A program made the translations under genes and the position numbers. Below the pieces are notes generated by a model. The model searched no databases, was not told where the DNA came from, and worked only from the letters and a program-made list of their open reading frames with translations. 5,922 nt of DNA. It comes from CAYSIX01 sp964431205 (GTDB lineage: Bacteria > Planctomycetota > Phycisphaerae > Phycisphaerales > Phycisphaeraceae). The DNA lies in the NCBI GenBank assembly GCA_964431205.1, contig CAYSIX010000238.1:1-5922 (forward strand), read 5' to 3'. The stretch's first letter is position 1; each line of letters opens with the position of its first letter. Positions 1 to 4,954 of this stretch are shown here, in pieces.

Positions 1-212
1 CCGTTGGCGTAGGGCGGGCCGTCGTGGAAGGCGTAGCGCCGGGCCGGGTCGTCGGCTCGGCGGGCCTCGCGCAGGCGCTGGTAGAGCTTGATCTGGTCCC
101 AGCGTTTCTGCGAGGCCGGCTCGTTCTGCACGAGGTTGGCCTTCATGGAGAAGCGGGTTTTGGGCAGGTTGAGCGTCTGCTTGTAGCTGCGTTTGGCGGT
201 GGTTTCGGCCAT
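1..212 (-). CDS. ileS: Isoleucyl-tRNA synthetase, N-terminal fragment (cut by window edge)
   Basis: Class I aminoacyl-tRNA synthetase that charges tRNA-Ile with isoleucine in the cytoplasm. Only the first 70 codons are inside the window, and the gene continues beyond position 1. The start is ATG at 212-210. The N-terminus shows the typical IleS opening: YKQTLNLPKTRFSM (residues 10-23), NEP..QKRW (30-38), then FHDGPPYANG (61-70). This last segment immediately precedes the HIGH signature in this family, so HIGH should lie just off the edge. It aligns without gaps in these blocks with my recollection of E. coli IleS (YKSTLNLPETGFPM, HDGPPYANG). The ribosome binding site is weak (a GGA about 8 nt before the ATG). 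The gene follows a 190-nt leader that looks like a transcription attenuator, so its expression may be set by the supply of charged tRNA-Ile. Confidence 0.95.
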   Translation of the reverse strand, partial: MAETTAKRSYKQTLNLPKTRFSMKANLVQNEPASQKRWDQIKLYQRLREARRADDPARRYAFHDGPPYAN

Positions 213-282
213 GGTTCGGTTCCGGGTCGTCCGGGGGTTGCGGGGCTTGAGGCCTGCGGGTGTTTCGGGGTTCGCGGTCAAC

Positions 283-307
283 AAAAAACCCTGCCGGTCG
301 GCAGGGT
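283..307 (-). terminator. Rho-independent terminator in the ileS leader (attenuator)
   Basis: Read on the minus strand, CCCTGCC (306-300), loop GACC (299-296) and GGCAGGG (295-289) form a perfect 7-bp GC-rich stem. An extra A-U pair extends it (307 with 288), and six T follow (288-283), then GTT. This is a textbook intrinsic terminator. It lies between a promoter at 411-439 and the ileS ATG at 212, so it would stop ileS transcription early unless disrupted. A plainer reading is that it ends the HYExAFE transcript, but that stop codon is about 285 nt upstream. The presence of a competing arm at 340-347 favours an attenuator. Confidence 0.85.
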
Positions 308-347
308 CGTGCAACGGTTCGTGACGAACGATCGCTCAGCCCTGCCG
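299..347 (-). promoter_or_regulatory. Candidate antiterminator competing with the ileS leader terminator
   Basis: On the minus strand, segment A (CGGCAGGG, 347-340) is complementary over 8 bp to segment B (CCCTGCCG, 306-299). Segment B is also the 5' arm of the terminator. Segment A and the terminator's 3' arm share the sequence GGCAGGG, so A:B and B:C pairings are mutually exclusive. The loop between A and B contains its own 5-bp hairpin (GTTCG at 329-325, CGAAC at 321-317, loop TCA), which would compact the antiterminator. Segment A spans the last three sense codons of the leader ORF and ends 2 nt before its TGA (338-336). A ribosome at that stop would therefore mask it. The complementarity is seen directly; the switching mechanism is inferred. 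Confidence 0.68.
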
Positions 348-401
348 CGGGTGCGGGGTGGTCATGATAATGCCGGCGATCGAGGTGCGGGCGGGGTGCA
401 T
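336..401 (-). CDS. Candidate 21-aa leader peptide of ileS with isoleucine codons
   Basis: A 21-codon ORF from ATG (401-399) to TGA (338-336). Residues 8-13 are I-A-G-I-I-M, with Ile codons ATC (380-378), ATT (371-369) and ATC (368-366). The C-terminus is R-Q-G, encoded by the RNA segment that can form the antiterminator. It has no Shine-Dalgarno, but a strong promoter places the predicted transcript start only about 2-5 nt before the ATG, so it would be translated from a leaderless RNA. In the attenuation model the peptide has no function of its own; its translation speed senses charged tRNA-Ile. If a ribosome stalls on codons 11-12, its leading edge should end near position 351, before segment A at 347. 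Caveats: Thr and Pro are as frequent as Ile (three each), and there is no long Ile run. Confidence 0.58.
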   Translation of the reverse strand: MHPARTSIAGIIMTTPHPRQG

Positions 402-410
402 GAGCGGCTC

Positions 411-439
411 AGTATAGGGTTCCGATCGGCCGGGGCCAA
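411..439 (-). promoter_or_regulatory. Sigma70-like promoter for the ileS leader
   Basis: On the minus strand, TTGGCC (439-434, 4/6 to TTGACA) is followed after exactly 17 bp by TATACT (416-411, 5/6 to TATAAT). The predicted transcription start is near 404, about 3 nt before the leader ORF ATG. This is the best sigma70-type match I found in the window, and it gives ileS a promoter independent of the upstream HYExAFE gene. Confidence 0.65.
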
Positions 440-488
440 GGGACGCTTGAGCGGCGAGGCGGGTTTGCAGATCGGCCACGTGATTCTG

Positions 489-554
489 AAGCCGAGTCCT
501 GAGCGTGAGCGAAGAGCCGGATCCGACCCTTCGCTGGGGCTCAGGGCTCGGCTT
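489..554. repeat. GC-rich palindromic intergenic repeat (large hairpin)
   Basis: The outer arms 489-504 and 539-554 are 16 nt long and complementary at 15 positions. The single exception (497/546) is a U-G wobble in plus-strand RNA. Inner arms AGCGAAG (508-514) and CTTCGCT (529-535) are also complementary, and a small CGGATCCG palindrome sits in the middle. The element begins 38 nt after the HYExAFE stop codon. No U-tract follows the arms on either strand, so it is not a standard intrinsic terminator. It resembles the REP-like palindromes common between planctomycete genes, but the copy number in this genome is unknown. The rest of 440-591 shows nothing else I can support. Confidence 0.6.
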
Positions 555-591
555 TCGTTAGGGGGCAGGCTCACCACGCACACATTCGCGA

Positions 592-1107
592 TCAGAGCAT
601 GGCCTTGAGGGGCCGGGCCAGCTCGGCGAACGCGGCGGCGGGGAGGCTGACCGTGTCCCACTTGGCGCTGCGGTCGCGCATGTGCCGGCGGTAGTCGGTC
701 AGGCCGATGGCGTACACCGCGTACCAGCGGCGGTTGAACTCGAACAGCTCGTGGAACAGGGCGTCCGGCGGCTGGGCGTCGCACCAGAACAGGAACGCGA
801 ACGCCGCCTCGAACCCCTCGCCGAAGATCCCCCGCCACTTGCCCAGGCTCGTCACGTCGTCCCGTGTTACCCAGTTCTGAAACGCCCGGCCGGTCCGGCC
901 CGAGTGCTTGCGGCCCTTGACGTCGATCAGCAGGTTCGGGCCCGACTCGCTGTACACGACGAAATCGAAGCTCTTGAGCCCCGACGCGCCGGCGGGCACG
1001 CGGCCCGCCAGCGACCGCTTGGCCTCGTCCACCGCGACGTACGGGATCGCGTTGGCGCGCAGGTAATGCTCGAACGCCTGATCATAATGGAAGCGGCGTT
1101 GCGCCAT
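592..1107 (-). CDS. HYExAFE-family protein with a PD-(D/E)XK-like core, function unknown
   Basis: A 171-residue soluble protein. The N-terminus has HYDQAFEHYLR (residues 7-17), the signature behind the NCBI-style name 'HYExAFE family protein', which I associate with planctomycetes. The middle resembles the PD-(D/E)XK nuclease core: a candidate acidic helix residue (E28), D48 in SFDFVVYS at the end of one strand, then LLIDVKGRK with D62-V-K64. This suggests metal-dependent nucleic acid cleavage, but it is inferred from motifs only. The C-terminal half is rich in aromatics (FAFLFW 103-108, RRWYAVYAI 126-134). The start is ATG at 1107-1105. An in-frame extension to 1254 would run through the palindromic repeat and was rejected. 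No Shine-Dalgarno is visible; a TACACT hexamer lies 6 nt before the ATG. It follows hisS on the same strand with a 133-nt gap. Confidence 0.75.
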   Translation of the reverse strand: MAQRRFHYDQAFEHYLRANAIPYVAVDEAKRSLAGRVPAGASGLKSFDFVVYSESGPNLLIDVKGRKHSGRTGRAFQNWVTRDDVTSLGKWRGIFGEGFEAAFAFLFWCDAQPPDALFHELFEFNRRWYAVYAIGLTDYRRHMRDRSAKWDTVSLPAAAFAELARPLKAML

Positions 1108-1113
1108 GCCGCA

Positions 1114-1119
1114 AGTGTA
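1114..1119 (-). promoter_or_regulatory. Possible -10 box of a leaderless HYExAFE transcript
   Basis: TACACT (minus strand, 4/6 to TATAAT) ends 6 nt before the ATG at 1107, which would place the transcript start at or next to the start codon. No convincing -35 hexamer is seen at 16-18 bp spacing. The only support is the similar arrangement at three other starts in this window. Confidence 0.28.
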
Positions 1120-1144
1120 ACGCGGCCGCGCCACCGCGGTCGCG

Positions 1145-1225
1145 GGATACCCCATCGCGGCATCGGCGTGCGATACCCCGCGGCAGCTTTGCTCGCTCCG
1201 CTCGCGTCGCAGCGATGGGGTATCC
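1145..1225. repeat. 81-bp palindromic intergenic repeat after hisS
   Basis: Arms GGATACCCCATCGC (1145-1158) and GCGATGGGGTATCC (1212-1225) are perfect 14-bp inverted repeats. A second GATACCCC (1172-1179) lies inside, so the right arm has two possible partners. The interior carries a GCTCGCTCCGCTCGC-type motif (1191-1205). The element begins 15 nt beyond the hisS stop codon and ends 37 nt before the HYExAFE start. No T-run follows either arm, so intrinsic termination is not evident. It could be a REP/MITE-like dispersed repeat or an mRNA 3'-end stabiliser for hisS. Confidence 0.7.
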
Positions 1226-1240
1226 GGCGATTCACGCGTC

Positions 1241-2569
1241 TTACCCACCACCACGCACGAGGTCGACGATCTGGCCGAGCTCGACGTCGTGCTGCTCCCC
1301 GGTCTCGAGGTCCTTCAGCGCCGCGCGGCCGTGGGTGACACCGTCGTCGAGGATGAGGGCGAAGCGGGCCTTGGCGGCGCCGGCCTCCTTGAGGAGCTTG
1401 CCGACGTTTCTGGTTTCGCGGTAGGTCATGCGGGCGTGCAGGCCGGCGCGGCGGAGCCGGGCGGCGGCGCGGGAGGCGGCGGCGGCGCCGGCGTCGGTCA
1501 CGCCGAGCACGAACACGTCCGGCCGGGGCGTGACGTCGGAGGGCAGCAGCCCCTTGTCCGTCAGCACGTTGGTCAGCACCATGTCGCCCATGCCAAAGCC
1601 GACCGCGGGCATCGCCGGCCCGCCGAACAGCTCGATCAGCCGGTCGTACCGACCCCCTCCGGCGATTGCACGCTCCACCCCCGAGACCTCGTGCAGCTCG
1701 AACACCAGCCCCGTGTAGTACGCCAGCCCGCGCACGATCCCCAGGTCGTACTCGCACCACGCGTCGATCTCGAAGTCACGCAGGAAACCGTCCAGCTCGG
1801 CCAGGTCGTCCATCGCCGCGTCGTCCGGGTCCAGGCCCACGCTGCGGCGCAGGTGGTCCACGTCGCCGGCCGGGAAACGTCGCCGGCACATCTGCAGAAA
1901 CCGTTCGACCCGCGGCTCGTCAAGCCCGAGGTCCACCGCCGCCTTCGTGAACGCCTCGGCCGGCAGCTTCTCCCGACGGTCCAGCAGGTCGAACGCCTCG
2001 AGCATCTTCTCGTCCGGCACACCCAGGCGCAACAGAATCCGCCGCACCACGTCCCGGTGGCTGATCCGCGCCTTGATGTGCTCGGGACCCAGGCCCAGCT
2101 CCCGCAGCAGATCGATCGCGACCAGGATCGTCTCGGCGTCGGCGATCGCCGAGTCCAGCCCCAGCACGTCCACGTTCCACTGCCAGAACTCGCGGCCGCG
2201 CCCGCGCTGCGGTCGCTCGGCGCGGCAGAAGTTCGGCGTCGCGAACCACTTGATCGGCCTCGGCAGGCTGTTGGCCCTCGCCGCGACCATCCGCGCCAGC
2301 GTCGGCGTGAACTCGGGCCGGATCGCCAGCTCCCGCCCGCCGCGGTCCTCGAAGTGGAACAGCTCCGAGACGATCCCCTCGCCCGACTTGACCTTGTACA
2401 GGTCCAGGTGCTCGAAGATCGGACCGTCCACATGCTCGAACCCGTGGCGGATCGAGACCCGCCGCCACGCGTCGATCAGAAAGTTCCGCCACGCCATCTC
2501 CGGCGGATAGAAGTCGCGCGTGCCACGCGGGGCCTGGAGCTTTGCGCCTCGGGTCTCGGTGCTGGCCAT
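1241..2569 (-). CDS. hisS: Histidyl-tRNA synthetase
   Basis: Class II synthetase that charges tRNA-His; 442 residues, close to the usual bacterial length. It opens with APRGTRDFYP (13-22). Motif 1 lies around residues 40-58 with P50. Motif 2 is FCRAERPQRGRGREFWQ (114-130), followed by WNVDVLG. The HisRS-specific signature appears as VRGLAYYTGLVFE (279-291), retaining the catalytic Arg280 but with Ala where most bacteria have Asp (GLDYY). Motif 3 reads PAVGFGMGDMVL (321-332) instead of the more usual GFAMGLERL. The anticodon-binding domain spans about 348-438 (RPDVFVLGV, RNVGKLLKEA, ALILDDG). The start is ATG at 2569-2567; an in-frame ATG at 2647 would overlap the upstream methyltransferase by 67 nt and adds no conserved sequence. 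An 11-nt gap after the methyltransferase stop suggests co-transcription. The motif deviations look like a subfamily trait, not decay, because the frame is intact. Confidence 0.95.
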   Translation of the reverse strand: MASTETRGAKLQAPRGTRDFYPPEMAWRNFLIDAWRRVSIRHGFEHVDGPIFEHLDLYKVKSGEGIVSELFHFEDRGGRELAIRPEFTPTLARMVAARANSLPRPIKWFATPNFCRAERPQRGRGREFWQWNVDVLGLDSAIADAETILVAIDLLRELGLGPEHIKARISHRDVVRRILLRLGVPDEKMLEAFDLLDRREKLPAEAFTKAAVDLGLDEPRVERFLQMCRRRFPAGDVDHLRRSVGLDPDDAAMDDLAELDGFLRDFEIDAWCEYDLGIVRGLAYYTGLVFELHEVSGVERAIAGGGRYDRLIELFGGPAMPAVGFGMGDMVLTNVLTDKGLLPSDVTPRPDVFVLGVTDAGAAAASRAAARLRRAGLHARMTYRETRNVGKLLKEAGAAKARFALILDDGVTHGRAALKDLETGEQHDVELGQIVDLVRGGG

Positions 2570-2580
2570 CGGGTCCGCTT

Positions 2581-3450
2581 CTACTTCATTGCCACGATGT
2601 ACGCGATCCACGCCGGGTCGCTCGCCGCGTGCTTGACGATCCGCCACTCATCATCGCCCTCGCCCGTCTCCTCGTCCGTACCCTCCCAGTACACGTCCAC
2701 CCGCGAGAAGCCCGCCTCCTCCAGCAGCTCCCGCACCTCCGGCACGGTCCAAAACCGCCAGTGGTAGGAGAACGCCCGCTTCAGCTCGCTGCCGTCCTTG
2801 AACCGGAAGTGGATGTGGTACGTCGAGTCGTGCGTGACCGGGTCGAACCGCTCCTGCTCCCAGATGTACCGGAAGCCCTTGATCCGCCGCACGTCCCGGT
2901 GGTCCTCCTCCAGGCACTCGTACCCGCCCATCATGTCCAGGACCATCAGCCCGCCGGGGGCCAGGTTCTGCCGGGCGATCTCGAAGTACCGGCGGAGCAG
3001 CGGCCGGGTCTTGAACAGCCAGAACGAGAAGTTCTGCGCCGCCAGCACGTCGGCCTTAGTCGTGTCCACCGTGCGGACGTCCCGCTGCTGCAGGTGGACG
3101 CGGGCCTGCTGCTCAGGCGTCAGCGCCGCGAGGTTGTGCTCCCGGCCCCACTCCAGCGGCTCGGGGTCCAGGTCCACGCCGATCGCCACGCGCCCCGGCT
3201 TCTTCACCCACTCGCAGCAGACCGCGAACGTGCCGCAGAAGTCCTCGCGCAGGACCTTCGGCAGCCGCTTGTGCCGGGCGCGGTACACGCGGTCGAAGAA
3301 CTCGACCTCGTGCTCGGGCTCCTGCACCGCCTGCTGGTAGAGCGTGTACTTGTCCGCCTGCGACGCCAGCGTGCCGTTGCGGGTGGGCTTGGTCGTCGCG
3401 GTGGTGCGCCGGCGTCGCCGCGTCTTCGTCTTTGTCTTGGTCTGACTCAT
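2581..3450 (-). CDS. Class I SAM-dependent methyltransferase, substrate unknown
   Basis: A 289-residue predicted cytoplasmic methyltransferase. The N-terminal 26 residues are a basic, low-complexity tail (KTKTKTRRRRR, 5-15), perhaps for nucleic acid contact. The Rossmann core follows: LREDFCGT (68-74), a divergent motif I; IGVDLDPEPLEWG (90-102), with the acidic residues expected to bind the SAM ribose; RDVRTVDTTKADVLAAQNFSF, containing motif III/IV-like positions; and LAPGGLMVLDMMGG (163-176), a motif V-like strand. The C-terminal part has SYHWRFWTVPEVRELLEEAGF (228-248), a common lid-like helix-strand unit in small-molecule methyltransferases. The start ATG at 3450-3448 was chosen over the 25-codon-longer ATG at 3525, because the latter overlaps the divergent promoter region. 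It is first in a probable operon with hisS. The substrate cannot be read from sequence. Confidence 0.85.
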   Translation of the reverse strand: MSQTKTKTKTRRRRRTTATTKPTRNGTLASQADKYTLYQQAVQEPEHEVEFFDRVYRARHKRLPKVLREDFCGTFAVCCEWVKKPGRVAIGVDLDPEPLEWGREHNLAALTPEQQARVHLQQRDVRTVDTTKADVLAAQNFSFWLFKTRPLLRRYFEIARQNLAPGGLMVLDMMGGYECLEEDHRDVRRIKGFRYIWEQERFDPVTHDSTYHIHFRFKDGSELKRAFSYHWRFWTVPEVRELLEEAGFSRVDVYWEGTDEETGEGDDEWRIVKHAASDPAWIAYIVAMK

Positions 3451-3457
3451 GCCGGGC

Positions 3458-3487
3458 AATCTAGCGGGCGAGGCGTGGCTTGACCAA
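3458..3487 (-). promoter_or_regulatory. Candidate promoter of the methyltransferase-hisS operon
   Basis: On the minus strand, TTGGTC (3487-3482, 3/6 to TTGACA) and TAGATT (3463-3458, 4/6 to TATAAT) are 18 bp apart. TAGATT ends 7 nt before the ATG at 3450, again giving a nearly leaderless transcript. It lies in the 83-bp divergent gap shared with rsmD. The match is modest. Confidence 0.35.
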
Positions 3488-3497
3488 CCCGGCCGAT

Positions 3498-3526
3498 TTG
3501 CCCGCGGACTCGCGGCGAGACACACT
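3498..3526 (+). promoter_or_regulatory. Candidate promoter of rsmD
   Basis: TTGCCC (3498-3503, 4/6 to TTGACA), a 17-bp spacer, then CACACT (3521-3526, 3/6 to TATAAT), ending 7 nt before the rsmD ATG at 3534. No Shine-Dalgarno lies between. It overlaps the divergent methyltransferase promoter region only at its edge. The -10 match is weak. Confidence 0.33.
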
Positions 3527-3533
3527 CCGGGCG

Positions 3534-4226
3534 ATGCGCATCATCGCCGGCACCCATCGCGGCCGACGCCTGCTCGGGCCCAAGGACACCCACACCACCC
3601 GTCCCATCACCGACCGGGTCAAGCAGAGCCTCTTCGATCGCCTCGAGGCCCACGGCCTGATCGGGCCACCACCGCCTCAAGACGTAGCTGACAGCCCCCG
3701 GCGGGAGCCGGCGGTTCCGCCCGGGGTTGCACCCGACAACCTTGCCTCGCCTCACGCCTCCCCTTCCCCCGACCACGGCGGTCACGTGCTCGACCTGTTC
3801 TGCGGCACCGGGTCCCTCGGCCTCGAAGCCCTCTCCCGCGGCGCCGCCTCCTGCCTCTTCGTCGAACAGGATGACGACGCGCTGCAACGGCTGCGCCGCA
3901 ACATCGCCGACCTCGGTCTCGACGCCGTCTCCCACGTCGTCCGGGGCAGCGCTCTGGTCGGCGGGTGGCGCGCCCACGCCCCTCCCGAAGGCTTCCGCGT
4001 CGTGTTCGTCGATCCGCCGTACCGCATGCTGACCGACGACGCCGGCTGGCAGCGGATCGCCATGATCTTCGACGCCGTCCGCCCCCACCTCGAGCCCGAG
4101 GGGGTGCTGATGCTGCGGACCGAGCGACACGTCGACCTGCCCGCGATGCCCGGATGGCGCGGCCCACGCGTGGACCCCTACGGCTCCATGCAGCTCTGCT
4201 TCTTCGCCCGCGCTGCGAACCGGTGA
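3534..4226 (+). CDS. rsmD: 16S rRNA (guanine966-N2)-methyltransferase RsmD with a long insert
   Basis: Methylates N2 of G966 of 16S rRNA (E. coli numbering) in the assembling 30S subunit, using SAM; 230 residues against about 198 in E. coli. The N-terminus has the family hallmark MRIIAGTHRGRRL (1-13) and RPITDRVKQSLFDRL (23-37). Motif I is VLDLFCGTGSLGLEALSRGA (85-104). E111 follows in the SAM-binding strand region, and the catalytic DPPY is at 160-163 (FVDPPYRM). The C-terminal strands (EGVLMLRTER, 189-198) complete the fold. Between helix 37-42 and motif I there are about 40 proline-, serine- and alanine-rich residues where E. coli RsmD has roughly ten. Residues 50-69 of this insert are encoded by a palindromic GC-rich sequence. 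The start ATG at 3534 matches the family N-terminus; a TTG start at 3480 would add 18 unconserved residues. Confidence 0.93.
   Translation: MRIIAGTHRGRRLLGPKDTHTTRPITDRVKQSLFDRLEAHGLIGPPPPQDVADSPRREPAVPPGVAPDNLASPHASPSPDHGGHVLDLFCGTGSLGLEALSRGAASCLFVEQDDDALQRLRRNIADLGLDAVSHVVRGSALVGGWRAHAPPEGFRVVFVDPPYRMLTDDAGWQRIAMIFDAVRPHLEPEGVLMLRTERHVDLPAMPGWRGPRVDPYGSMQLCFFARAANR
3692..3731. repeat. Imperfect GC-rich palindrome inside rsmD
   Basis: The stretch contains CCGGC (3698-3702) and GCCGG (3707-3711) around a GGGA loop. It also has a wider imperfect pairing of its two ends, about 12 of 16 positions between 3692-3707 and 3716-3731. It looks like the C/G palindromes found between planctomycete genes but lies in frame inside the variable insert of RsmD (within residues 50-69). 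An inserted dispersed repeat is an inference; no second copy is present in this window. Confidence 0.4.
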
Positions 4227-4231
4227 CGCCA

Positions 4232-4942
4232 TCATGCCCCGAGCAAACCGGCGATGATCCGCGCCACCTCGACGTACGCATTACCCCACGCCTCTTCACG
4301 AAAGAAACGCGTCGGCATCGTGGGGTTGCCGATGAACGGGCGAAGCACCCACGCCATCTGAACCGCGACGAACACGTAGAGCGCCAACCAGATACGCAAC
4401 AGCGTGCGGTGGCGCGGCCGGCGGGCGATCAACGGTCGGTACGACCGTCGCAGGGCGAGCTGGGCCGCCACGCTGGCGACGGCGAACATCGCCCCGTTGA
4501 ACAGGATCGCCGCACGGTAGTGGTCGAACGACAGATACCAGAGGGCCGTGAACGGGGCGAGGGAGGCCAGGACGACGGTGAGGACCGCCTGGGCCGCGAG
4601 CAGGGCGCGCAGCGATCGGCCGAAGTCTTCGCGCAGGCCAAAGAGCGTGTTGATCACGAAGAACGTCGGCAGGCTGAGCACGAACGACACGAGCAGCAGC
4701 AGCGGGACCTTGGCCGCCGAGTAGAGCACTTGCCAGAGGCGCTCGCCTGAGAAACCCCCGAAGGTTCCCATCACCGCGCCGTAGAGCGTGCCGAACGCGA
4801 GCACCAGGCCCAGCGCGGCCAGGGGTTCCCGCCGCGGGCCCTGCCGGTCCGCCTCAGACCATCGGCCGCGGAGCAGGGCATCGACGATCCAGCCCCCTCG
4901 GAGCGGCCGGGCGTGCGTGGTGGATGGGGCGGCCGATGCCAT
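4232..4942 (-). CDS. Multi-pass membrane protein A, WVLRPFIGxP family, function unknown
   Basis: A 236-residue integral inner-membrane protein, with about five to six hydrophobic segments near residues 41-61, 68-100, 111-136, 143-164 and 181-203. The signature AVQMAWVLRPFIGNP (193-207) is followed by PTRFFREEAWGNAYVEVARII (210-230), probably amphipathic. No catalytic motif is recognised. It is a paralogue of the gene immediately upstream (4955-5794). Shared blocks include LYGxxMG (53-59), KxPLLxL (78-84), a P-x3-V-x-N-x-L-x-G stretch (92-102), VLASLxP (124-130) and the WVLRPFIG signature. The start ATG at 4942-4940 lies 12 nt after the upstream stop. GAGG, overlapping that stop codon, acts as ribosome binding site with 10-nt spacing, indicating translational coupling. 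The gene converges on rsmD, with 5 bp between stop codons. Confidence 0.8.
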   Translation of the reverse strand: MASAAPSTTHARPLRGGWIVDALLRGRWSEADRQGPRREPLAALGLVLAFGTLYGAVMGTFGGFSGERLWQVLYSAAKVPLLLLVSFVLSLPTFFVINTLFGLREDFGRSLRALLAAQAVLTVVLASLAPFTALWYLSFDHYRAAILFNGAMFAVASVAAQLALRRSYRPLIARRPRHRTLLRIWLALYVFVAVQMAWVLRPFIGNPTMPTRFFREEAWGNAYVEVARIIAGLLGA

Positions 4943-4954
4943 GACGGGCTCGCC

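Noticed and set aside
317..329. tRNA T-arm-like hairpin GTTCG...CGAAC
   Set aside because: Only a 5-bp hairpin with a 3-nt loop. No acceptor, D or anticodon arms surround it. It is better explained as part of the loop of the antiterminator.
289..401. T-box riboswitch for ileS
   Set aside because: No T-box consensus (UGGNACCGCG-like) or specifier-loop architecture is seen between the promoter and the terminator. The mini-ORF plus three-segment pairing explains the region better.
24..608. Open plus-strand frame of 194 codons
   Set aside because: It crosses antisense to ileS, the terminator, the leader region and a palindromic repeat. The composition is Gly/Arg-rich, without domain features.
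1108..1254. N-terminal extension of the HYExAFE protein to the ATG at 1254
   Set aside because: It would read through the palindromic repeat and overlap the 3' end of hisS. The family motif HYxxAFE begins directly after the ATG at 1107.
1289..2767. Open plus-strand frame of 492 codons
   Set aside because: It is antisense to hisS, whose motifs are unmistakable. The translation is compositionally odd (R, V, Q, H, P rich) with no recognisable domain, as expected for a shadow frame in GC-rich DNA.
2542..3483. Open plus-strand frame of 313 codons
   Set aside because: Antisense to the methyltransferase, which has clear SAM-binding motifs. No domain or ribosome binding site supports it.
3480..3533. 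TTG start extending RsmD by 18 residues
   Set aside because: The RsmD family starts with the RIIAG motif immediately after the ATG at 3534. The extra residues are not conserved, and a candidate promoter overlaps them.
3447..4235. Open minus-strand frame of 262 codons
   Set aside because: Antisense to rsmD, whose DPPY and motif I are intact. The translation shows no family features.
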